From contig JAZHRO010000055.1 of assembly GCA_037157565.1 (NCBI GenBank), positions 41,509,001 through 41,573,000 on the forward strand: a stretch of 64,000 nt of DNA. The letters are read 5' to 3'. The notes under the pieces are model-generated. The model ran no database searches, was not told where the DNA came from, and saw only the letters and a list, made by a program, of their open reading frames with translations. This document shows, piece after piece, positions 55,040 to 64,000 of the stretch (position 1 is its first letter; every line of letters starts with the position of its first letter). The DNA comes from Thalassia testudinum (lineage: Eukaryota; Streptophyta; Magnoliopsida; Alismatales; Hydrocharitaceae). The position numbers were made by a program, and so were the translations under genes.

Positions 55040-57783
55040 TCTAGGCAACTATGTAATGGCATCTATGCCACCATTCCAGAACCTCCGCAGTCATCTTCAA
55101 GTGGATGAGGTGGGAAGTGAAAAGAAGAATGATCTACACCACCTCATCCCAATACACTTAAGATTGCCTGAAACTGTGCCCGCATCTGTGCCTGCATCTA
55201 CTCCCGTTCTTGTTGTGCTTCATGTCTTTGTCATTCTAGTAGAACATTTGTCTTCTCCAACTTCAACGTAACATCGTTTAATTTCTTTTGACCTCCACTT
55301 GTGTCTGTAACTGTTGCAACCTCTCTGAACCCCCTGATCCCTTTCTTCCATACCAACTAGTAATAGTCTCACTCGCACCAGCGCTACATACAAAACCACC
55401 ATGCTCGGGGGGCACAACTGTCCTAAATGCTTGCTCTTCTGTCATAGGCTATAATTGGCCAGTCTCTGATTGCTCATCCATATCATCACTAGAAGGATGC
55501 ATAAACTCCATCATGCGACCCTACACATAGTTGAGCTCATGGTAAGTTCTTGTAAAAGTTTATCACTAAGTTATTCATCACTTGTTTCAACGAGCTTACA
55601 TGTCTCTCTTGATATAATGGATCAATCCGAACACGAGGGCCATCAGTAGTAGACGTGCTATGACTCCTCTCATAGATCGAAACACGATCAAGTTGTATAC
55701 CATTATGGGTATCTGACTGCATACTTAGGATGTGGTTATAAATTAAGTTATCCTAAATTTTAGCTTCTCTTATTTAAGTCTCCTAACTTGTAAGTTTTAT
55801 AATAGACATTATAATCAATAGTTTTTATATCATCAATTAAGCTGGTGAAAATGTACCTACATAATTATCCCTTAAGGTATCTATGCTCATCCGTCCCAAG
55901 CAGTGGGTTGCAGTCGGAGCTTTCGCCCTATTAGCTTTATTTTTCTTAGCTTGCTCCTAAAACAGCAAATTATTGAAATTATGCCCTATTCATTTTGCTC
56001 TTAGAATAGAAGTAGTTAATATAAAATATTAATTACCTTTGTGTTTTCCTAATCCCAATATTTGCAGCACTCCACCCAATGACTAGCTTGTACTCCTGGT
56101 GGCACGTCTCTCAATGCATCATCATAATTCTTACCAATAAAAAACTATTTATACATACAGAAAAGTTTGCAACACCTAAAAGTAAATAGTGGTGTTATTG
56201 TGTTATTATAAATTCTATATCTATGCTTATGTCTTACTTGGCTTTTAAGCTCTTCTCTCCAACTACGAAGTGCCCTCCCTGCTGCTTGGAGAATATATGT
56301 AGTCGTCATTGGATTTGTTCCCCAATCATACGTCACCTGCATTTTATATTATAATGAATAATTAGATAAAGGATTTTAAGTAAACCATATGAATGACATA
56401 ACAACAATATCATATTAATACCCCTAGCTCACTAATGAACTCATCCTTATGTTGCTGAAGAACCTGCCTCCAATCAAAATAGCATGGGGTTATCAATAGT
56501 TTCACAAGTGTAGGGATCCTACTATTAAAGGGTGCGTAACATGAACATCTTCCGTTACAATTTACTTCAACCGTTATTCGAGTCCCTTCAGTTAATTTTC
56601 TCAATTCCAAATTCCTTGTCTTACCCCTTGGCTTTGATTTTATACCTGCAGTAAACAAATAGTCAAAATAAAATTATTTTAAAGAATTAATATCAAAGAA
56701 AATTAATGTGAGAATTTATATACCATTAGACCTTGCTTGACTCTACTCCTGAGATTGGCTTTGTGACTGAATCTGTGGCTAACTATTCCACTGAGATTGT
56801 CTATGTGACTGGATCTGAGGAGGGTCTACAAATTGAGATGGTGCCTGTTGCTGGGACTGGCTCTGGGGATGGTGTAGGGGCTGAGCTGGTGTCTGCTGCT
56901 TGGACTGGCTTTGGGGAGGGTTAGGGGTTGAGCACGTGTCTGCTGGTGGGACTAGCTCTGGGGAGGGTGTAAGGGCTAAGCTGGTGTCCACTGCTGGGAC
57001 TGGCTCTGGGGAGGGTGTAGGGGCTGAGCTGGTGTCCACTGCTGGGACTGGCTTTGGGGAGGTGTAGGGGCTGAGCTGGTGTCCACTGCTGGGACTATCT
57101 CTGGGGAGGGTGTAGGGGCTTAGCTAGTGTCTGCTCCTGAGACTGTCTCTGGAGAGGATATAGGGGCTGAGCTGGTGTCCGCTGCTGGGACTAGCTCTAC
57201 GGAGGATGTAGGGGCTGAGCTAGTGTCTGCTACTGGGACTGGCTCTGGGGAGGGTGTAGGGGCTGAGCTGGTGTCAACTGCTAGGATTGGCTCTAGGGAG
57301 GGTGTAGGGGCTAAGCTGGTGTCAGCTACTGGGACTGGCTCTAGGGAGGGTGTAGAGGCTAAGCTGGTGTCTGCTGCTACAACTGGCTCTGGGGTGGGTG
57401 TAGGGGCTAGGACTAGCTCAAGGGAAGGTGTAAGGGCTGAGGGTCTGCATGCTTAGGTGGAAGCTGAGAGTGAGGCTATGTATTTTGTTGAGATCTATGC
57501 TGAGGCTAGATTTTACAAGAGTATGAGGTGGGATCATGGCATGTCGAGTATGAGATCGAAGTTGAGTCTGAGGTAGTGGCAAAGTCTGAAGAATGGGCAT
57601 GTGGGAAGGCAACTGGAGTTGATGGTCATGCTATGAGTGGGGCTGAGGATCATGTTGGGTCTCAGGCTGGGTGTCGATGCCACCCTTATGTCCTTGGACC
57701 TGGTCATCTGGCTCAAATGAAGAGTCATCACTACGCATATCAAAACGACGCTTTTTGTATGCCATCAACTTCTTAGGTGCCAT
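55040..57783 (-). pseudogene. CACTA#3 ORF1, Transposase_24-type protein
   Basis: The chosen start is the ATG at 57783 (MAPKKLMAYKKRRFDMRSDD), a basic N-terminus. There follow a Pro/Gln/Ser-rich segment encoded by the 48-bp minisatellite, a block at 56658-56410 (IKSKPRGKTRNLELRKLTEG), 56342-56145 (YDWGTNPMTTTYILQAAGRA), about 56130-56040 (HWVECCKYWD), about 55960-55860 (AKKNKANRAKAPTATHCLGR), 55722-55537 (GPRVRIDPLYQERHVSSLKQ), then about 55450-55040 with GGFVCSAGASETITSWYGRK and a coiled MQAQMRAQFQAILSVLG tail. It has the best-preserved NKANRAK signature of the three ORF1 copies. Stops occur throughout, for example after QPHS near 57630. Confidence 0.75.
56800..57440 (-). repeat. 48-bp coding minisatellite in CACTA#3 ORF1
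   Basis: About 13 tandem units, plus-strand form GGAGGGTGTAGGGGCTGAGC then TGGTGTCCACTGCTGGGACTGGCTCTGG, follow one another with base substitutions and a few indels. 48 bp equals 16 codons, so copy-number change keeps the frame. On the minus strand each unit encodes a Pro/Ser-rich peptide of the form PxPSPEPVPAVDTSxA. Substitutions create some stops. It lies in the spacer between the basic start and the first conserved block of ORF1. Confidence 0.9.
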
Positions 57784-58138
57784 CTACAAATGTAAAAAAA
57801 AATTATTAATTACAAAAAATACAATAGAAGGATGATTACATCATCAAATATAAGATGTCATACATTTTATAAAACGAAATAAGAGATGAGCTACAAATTA
57901 TAAAAGGATAATGTCATACTTTTTATATAGTCAGTTGTGATCAAATAAGTAGGACAAAGTAAGTAAAAGATCATCCCAATACAATAAGAAAACCTGCAAC
58001 GAAGAAAATATATGAAAAAAATTTAAGAATGAAATAGTTAAACTCTAGAAAATAGCTTAATTGAAAATGTTTACCTCAAATATCAATATCCATTGCACAA
58101 TGACCTATTTCTCCATCTTGTACCACATCTTGGTATGC

Positions 58139-61100
58139 TTAAAAATCAAAGTCAGGATCCTTATCATGTTGTATATCATAATAATCACACGGCATTATTC
58201 TTATTGGTACTATCCAGCCATTCCTACCATTATTAGGCACATAAAAAACTTGTTCAACTTGACAAGCTAATGTAAATAGTTCAGATGCTTGAAGAATTGT
58301 ATGATCCCTATTCAAACTTATAAAACCAATTTCTTTGTCCACTTTAACACCATATCTGCTGTTAAAAATATCAAACCAGTCACACTTAAATAAGACGACT
58401 CGACGATCATGACTACAGCTGACTTCCGCAATCTCTTTGATTTTCCCATAGTAACCATCACAACCAGTTTGTATGACATCACATTTCACAATAACGCTTG
58501 AATGTTGTGTCACCTTCAAATCATCAACTGATTGCACTCTAAATATGAACCCATTTATTATATATCCAAAGAGATAATGTGCATGACTTAAAGGTATGTT
58601 CATCATTACATCAAAATCTTCTATCCATTGCGGATCATTGTTTTGTTTCAGTTCTTGCACACAAGTTCTGAACCAATCAATGAAGTCTTCTTCACATCTA
58701 GAAATGTGCGAAGATTATCGAAATTCATCGTAAAAATCCAGAATCTGCTTTAATATATATATGAGCTAATCGCCGATCATGTTCAGACATTAGTTTAAAT
58801 TCCATTCGTATGATTGACCTTCCTCAGATATCAAATACCTAAAAACAATCTTCCATATTTTCACTGTTCTGTCTATCATCAATCCTTTCCAATTGATTGA
58901 ATCGATTATCCGGCCCATCCATATACATCGCACCAAAGTTGATGCATTCATCTATAAGATACCCTTCGATAATTGAACATTTTGGCTTAGCCTTATTGAA
59001 GACGTAATCTTTCCATTTTTTCAAGAAGCGCTTAACTAGATTCATCCACCTATACTGAACTGGACCAGCAATCCTTGCTTCATTCACTAGGTGGAGTATA
59101 AGATGTACCATGACATCGAAAAATGCAAGAGGGAAAATTTGCTCCATCTTACATAATGTGATCACAATTTGCTTGTCCCAATAGTCTAACAATTGAGAGT
59201 CCAATGTCTTTGAACATACAACCTTGAAGAATCGGCTTATCTCCGTCACAGAGTCAACCACTGGTTGAGGAAGCACTCCACTAATTGCTAATGGGAACAA
59301 GATTTGCATATAATTATGGCAACCATGACTCTTTAACCCACTTACCACCTTCAATGCTTCATTTACACATGTAGAAAGTTGTGACAAGAATCCATCTGGA
59401 ACCTTGATAGTTTTTACAAAAGATAATATCTTCAGTCGTTGCTCATCCTTCAAAGTATATAATGCCTTAGGAAAGTCATAGCTGCCATCATCTTTATGAT
59501 TTACATGCAACTCAGGACAAATGCCCAACATCTTCAAATCATTACGGGTTTTCAACGTGTCTTTTAGACTATCCATTAAGTCTAGCATATCTAAAATGTT
59601 ATCCATAACATTCTTCCCGATATGTGTCACATCAAGATTGTGATGAACTGTGAGATCTTACCAATAAAGGAGCTCCATGAAGAATATGCTCTTCTTTTTA
59701 AATCCATAATTATGTAAATCTTTAAGATCTTTCTGAAATAGATGACCCAAACGGATATTATCAATCTATTGTAACTTCTCCATTATTTTGTATCCTGACA
59801 ACCTAATTGTATCTGTTCTTAGAAAATTTCTTGGATTCTTGGATGAATAGCAGCATGGTTTACCATCAAATTTATCTTTAAACTTGGATTGTCGCCATCT
59901 ATGTTCAATTTGTAGGAATCTACGATGCCCAAAATAACACAATTTATTGCTTTCAGGTAATCGCAAGTAATGAGTATCATCTATACATATAGGACAAGCC
60001 AACCTGCCTTTAGTGCTTTAACCAGATAAATTTGCATAAGTTGGGAAATCATTAATAGTCCACAACAGTGCTACATGCATCTTAAAAAATTATTTTCTAG
60101 CTACATCATATGTTTCAACCCTGTTATACCATAGCATTTTCAACTCGTCGATAAGTGGTTGCATGTAAACATCGATTGCATTTCCTGATACCTTTTTCCC
60201 AGGGATGAGAAGCGTTAGCATCATAAATGAAGATCTCATACACATCCATGGCGGCAAATTATATGTGAAGATCACCACTGGCCATATTGAATATGACGGA
60301 TGCATATTTTTGAAAGGATTAAATCCATCACTTGCAAGACCAAGCCTAACATTACGTGTTTCCTCTACAAATAGAGCATGTTTGTTATCAAATGCAGCCC
60401 ACTCATCAGAATCTGTTGGATGACGCATAAGTCCATCTCGTGATTTATTATTATGATGCCATGTCATTCACTTTGCAGTTTTACTCGACATGAAAAGACG
60501 TTCTAGCCTAGGAATCAAAGGAAAGTAACGCAGTACCTTCCTTGATCATTTCTTCCCTCGTGTATTTGAACTGGTATTTTCTTCATATCTTCCTTCTCCA
60601 CATTGCAGGCAACTATTCAATAATGCATTTTCTTTAGTGTACAGCATATAATCATTTTTACAAGCATCAATCTTTTCACACTTCAAGCCAAGTGCGGGAA
60701 ACTATTTCTTCGCATCATACCATGACTAAGGAAAATCTTTGAGATCATTTAACAACTCTTCTATGAACTTAAGGACATCAGACATTAACTTAGATGTTGT
60801 TGTATTCATCACTTTAATTTGAAACATTCTCAAAAGAAATGACAACCTTGACATGGAATTAATTCCAAGAGCAATGGGTTCCTCTGCTACCTTCAGTGCA
60901 TCATAAAAATGATTACAATCTCCAAACATATTATCATTATCTATATTATCAGCATTTGCAGCCCTCATCTCTTTTAACATCTCTGCAACATTATCACCTC
61001 CAATATCTTCAATGCGATTCTCAACATCATTATCAACCGAAGGATAAGTGATTTCTTCTCCATGTGAGGTCCAGACTGTGTAGTGAGGCCACCAACTGGT

Positions 61101-61304
61101 ACAAATACGATGCTCAAATACTGTGTTACAATCCTGCATAAATCCATTCAAAGAACTTTTGCATGGACAACAAATTCTCTCATAGAAGTCTCCTCTTCTA
61201 TATCGCTTCCTATCTTCATGGAATGCCTAGTCTAAGAGTGAAATCACTCCGCTCTTATATTGAAAATAATCAGAAATCCTCAAACCAATCCAAGACTTAT
61301 CCAT
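58139..61304 (-). pseudogene. CACTA#3 TNP2-type transposase, degenerate but best preserved
   Basis: The chosen start is the ATG at 61304 (MDKSWIGL), opening the Transpos_assoc domain with RICCPCKSSLNGF. Then come a linker (61151-60726), the tnp2 core (60467-60090, SYSIWPVVIFTYNLPPWMCM and NAIDVYMQPLIDELKMLWYN; 60002-59766, ACPICIDDTHYLRL), DUF4218 (59630-58839, one open run of 263 codons with KMEQIFPLAFFDVMVHLILH), and DUF4216 (58660-58139, 173 codons, with SHAHYLFGYIINGFIFRVQS and NGWIVPIRIMPCDYYDI). Domain content and length are those of full TNP2 proteins. A stop after SLLD near 61245, others and frameshifts between blocks make it inactive. Long open DUF4218 and DUF4216 blocks imply later decay than in #1 or #2. 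Confidence 0.9.
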
Positions 61305-63460
61305 GGAAACCTATAATCGAATAAACCCACAAACAATGAAAGTAAGTTACATAAAGAAACATCAGATATTTGTACATCAAGAAGTATTTGAATTGTATCA
61401 AATGATTGGATAAGTTTTCGAGAATATTAGACACTTGGATCATATTACGTGAACTTCAGGGTAAATTGTATTCAGCCCTTATAGACGAGACTATTTTTTC
61501 ATTTGCATCCAATATATGATTGCAAGACAGCTACCCTCTACCCCGCTTAGCCTTAAACCAATGTTCTTTCTCCTTTCCCATGAAGAAAAATGAAATGATT
61601 GATCTTCACAGAGAAAAGAACCCAATAAACATAATATAAATGCCATTGTTTAGACTCTGTAAATCAAATAGCTTAAAGAGCAAAACTACAAGGTTCGACT
61701 CAGGGTTTGTATTTGAAATCAATTCCCTTCTCATTTTTGTGCTTTTCATCAGGTACCGAAACCCTTGAAAGATCAATCATACCACCATGAAGTATGAATA
61801 TTTCGATGCCCCTTGTAAAAAGGTCAATACCACATAACCTAGAAATATTACCCTCCACGAAAAAAATAGCCTATAATGAAGATGCACTGGTGACTATATT
61901 AATGGAGATAAAAATCATGCGCAGATCTTAAAGCAAAGTGAAAGATCCTTGTATTACCATTAATTTCTTCCCAAAATTAATAAATCTTCAAAAATTAAAC
62001 ATCACCATAGCTTATGCTGCTATTAGTGATCTACGAGGTTAAGCTTAAGGCTGGGAGTTATGAAATGAAATTGAGTTTGATTGAACTCTAAGTGGGCTTT
62101 GAGCTCCGCATAAGGTCAGAGTTGACTTTTAGTGTTCGAACTTATAACTTCTGAGTGCAAAGCATGTGAAAAGGAAATATTAGTAGTGGCAATCTCTTTT
62201 GCACACATGTCATTCTCTCATTGTCAAGAGTGCAAATAGATGCATTGCTTGCATGACAAAGGGACTTACCCAAAGTGTACAATTTATTTCTTTCAATGGC
62301 AAATCAAATTGACAGTAACTTTCAACAATGTCTTTTTTATAAAAAAAACCATCAACAATGCCTTATGTGTAACACTCACAAGTAATATTGCATTGCTGAC
62401 ATAATGGGCATTTAGCTTTCTAGTAGCAAATGGAACTGTAGCGAAAGTGAAAACTTATAAGGGGTTTCAATTATAGAGATATTTTTTTCTATGGATAATT
62501 ACCCATCCAATTTCCAGTGAAGATTTTAGATAAAAACCCATACAGAAATGCTAGCAGATAATGATTTCCATTCCAGTGAAATTAAATTAATTAATGTGGA
62601 GGAGAAGGATTGTTGGGGGTGTCTTGGGACAAATGGGCAAGATTACACATAAGGGTGTACAAGATTCTTCTTTGTTATGGAAGCACACCTTGGCACCTAT
62701 TCAATTGATTGTAAAGAAAGGGCTTCTCTACTTAGATCTCCTTGCAACATAACCCTGTCTGGGTCTTGACATGCTAGTTTCCATCATTTCAAATGAACAA
62801 TGCCTGAAAAGAGAGTTGAGCAGAATGAAGCTTTTTGAAGTTGATGTTTTTGTTCTAACTAGCTTTTTGAATCTGTATTACTCTGGGGTTTGGGAAATTG
62901 GCAAGTTTGAGATATTGGGAGGAAATATATGTGGTCTTAAGGAGTCAAAGTTAAAAAAAAAACTATCTTGATTAGATATCTTGAGCCCTTACAATTTCTT
63001 CAGCACCATCCTGATTATGCCAGAGCTTAACTATGTCTAAATTTATTGAACGAACATAAGAACTAGGCAAATGCTTCCTTTTTTCCTTTGTTGATTCAGT
63101 TGTCTGATGATTTAGGAGTCAAAAAGAATTCTATTCATTCTATGATCAATACTTTGAGAACAGGGAAAACATGTATGAACTTTCTTCACTCTGATTATAA
63201 AGGACTATGCTTACCATCTAGCCATGCTATTTTGACATGGAAAGTGCCTTTTCTATTATATATGTTTATGAGCTTTGTTTGTTTAAAGAAGCTTCTCAGA
63301 TTGAAGGATACAGAACAACGCGGCTAGGGTATGTCCTTTGATCTTGCTTATTAATAATGTAGAATGTTGCAATCTTGACACTATTATAGTCTTAAAGCTT
63401 CCTAGATGCATGTTGTCTATGACCAAAAAAAGCTTCCTAGTTTCAAAACTTGTTGCCATA
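61305..63460. other. Upstream side of CACTA#3 transposase, no gene recognised
   Basis: AT-rich. Frames at 62771-62971 and 63088-63327 have ordinary amino-acid composition but match no family I know. By analogy with CACTA#1 (copine and RPL5 upstream of its TNP2), captured host sequence is plausible here, but I cannot name any. Confidence 0.35.
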
Positions 63461-64000
63461 CTATCAAACACCTAGCGTGCGTGTTACCCTTTAAGCCAAT
63501 CTGAGGCCAGTAGATCTCCTTGAGCCACTCCGCAACCAATAGATCCACCAAGTACTGCAAAAATAATAATAGCAGGAGATCAAGAGAAGTAGAGTTGGAG
63601 GAGGAGGAATGAAATAAACGAATAAATAAAAAGAAGGAAGAGTGGTGGATTAACCCTAGTTGTAGAAGGGGCAGTGGTAATGGAGGTGTTGTTGGGGAAG
63701 ATGAGGGAGGGAGAGAGGTAGCGGTCTTAAGGGGGAGGAGACGTGCCTTCATCAGGGGAGGTGCCTTCGTCGGGGTAGGAGACGGGTCTTAAGGTAGAGG
63801 TCTATTGGGGAAGATGGTCAGGGGAGGTGCCTTCGTCAGGAGAGGGAAGGGGGTTAGGGATGGTCGAGGGAGGTGACGTCATCGAGGAGGCAGTCAGAGA
63901 GTCGAGGGAGGGGGAAGATAATGGCAGCGGGAGTTGATTGTTGGTGATCTTGAGGGCTAGGAGAGGCGCTACTGGAGATCTTAAGGGGGAGTCAGGGGAG
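63461..64000. repeat. Purine-rich tract with GGGGAGGTGCCTTCGTC repeats
   Basis: The plus strand is strongly G/A-rich from 63580. GGGGAGGTGCCTTCGTC occurs at about 63756 and 63815, and GGAGGTGACGTCATCG is a variant near 63868. The minus-strand frame 63752-63417 (Ser/Leu/Pro-rich) is compositional. The tract runs off the window. Confidence 0.6.

Larger units (their letters stand above)
46739..64000 (-). mobile_element. CACTA#3, left terminus and body; right end outside window
   Basis: The left terminus is CACTACAATAAAGAAGCATT at 46739, followed by subterminal motifs of GGTGACGG/CCGTCACC type. The body carries host-gene fragments (50-54.7 kb), a broken ORF1 (57783-55040) and a broken TNP2 gene (61304-58139), both on the minus strand as in CACTA#1. 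I found no matching right terminus (expected ...TTCTTTATTGTAGTG) up to 64000. Assigning the genes at 55-61 kb to this terminus rests on the shared architecture with CACTA#1 and is inference. Confidence 0.6.

Noticed and set aside
63417..63752. 111-codon minus-strand frame with apparent membrane segments
   Set aside because: Ser/Leu/Pro-rich because of the purine tract on the plus strand; no homologous motif.
1..64000. tRNA, rRNA and other structured RNA genes
   Set aside because: No cloverleaf with A/B box words or rRNA-like stretch noticed on reading; a dedicated covariance-model search was not possible here.

Overview
This is a flowering-plant nuclear window made almost entirely of nested transposable elements. 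The evidence is three plant-type CACTA (En/Spm) systems with TNP2, DUF4218, DUF4216 and Transposase_24 homology, Ty1/copia gag with a zinc knuckle, plant L1-type LINE pieces, and fragments of plant host genes (copine/BONZAI, 60S ribosomal proteins L5 and P0, a galacturonosyltransferase-like gene, a receptor-like kinase). The species cannot be named from the sequence. I see no intact protein-coding gene, tRNA or rRNA. Everything coding is decayed by stops, frameshifts or insertions.

Layout. Positions 1-712 and 18744-20498 are the two halves of one older non-coding locus. It is split by CACTA#1 (713-18743, 18,031 bp), which is bounded by inverted CACTA termini and a perfect 3-bp GAA target duplication. 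CACTA#1 holds left subterminal repeats, a broken Transposase_24-type gene (ORF1, minus), a foreign 5.7-kb block containing a repeat called LTR family B, a broken TNP2-type transposase gene (minus), a copine fragment, and an RPL5 fragment that was later split by a 2.77-kb solo-LTR-like element of 'family A' with TSD GAGCC. Positions 20499-23473 form a hAT-like element with another family A copy inside it. Positions 23481-30158 are two family A copies joined head-to-head in opposite orientations, one of them carrying a further 1.7-kb TG...CA element (TSD GTGGG). A dead GATL gene piece (30.4-30.7 kb), a copia gag remnant with its primer-binding site (31.2-32.86 kb), and about 3 kb of AT-rich gene-free DNA follow.

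A second CACTA (#2) starts at 36064. Its ORF1 is split by a family B copy and a family A copy, and its TNP2 gene stops abruptly at 46738. There the left terminus of a third CACTA (#3) begins. CACTA#3 runs past the window end. It carries fragments of RPP0 (exons and introns), a coiled-coil protein, a receptor kinase, copia integrase and LINE ORF2, then its own broken ORF1 (with a 48-bp minisatellite inside the coding frame) and TNP2 gene.

How the parts relate. In all three CACTA elements ORF1 and TNP2 lie on the minus strand, TNP2 upstream of ORF1, and all three are degenerate, so mobility would need helpers elsewhere. Two of the three carry a fragment of a 60S ribosomal-protein gene. The insertion order can be read from what interrupts what: family A elements postdate CACTA#1, CACTA#2 and the hAT element, and CACTA#3 postdates CACTA#2.
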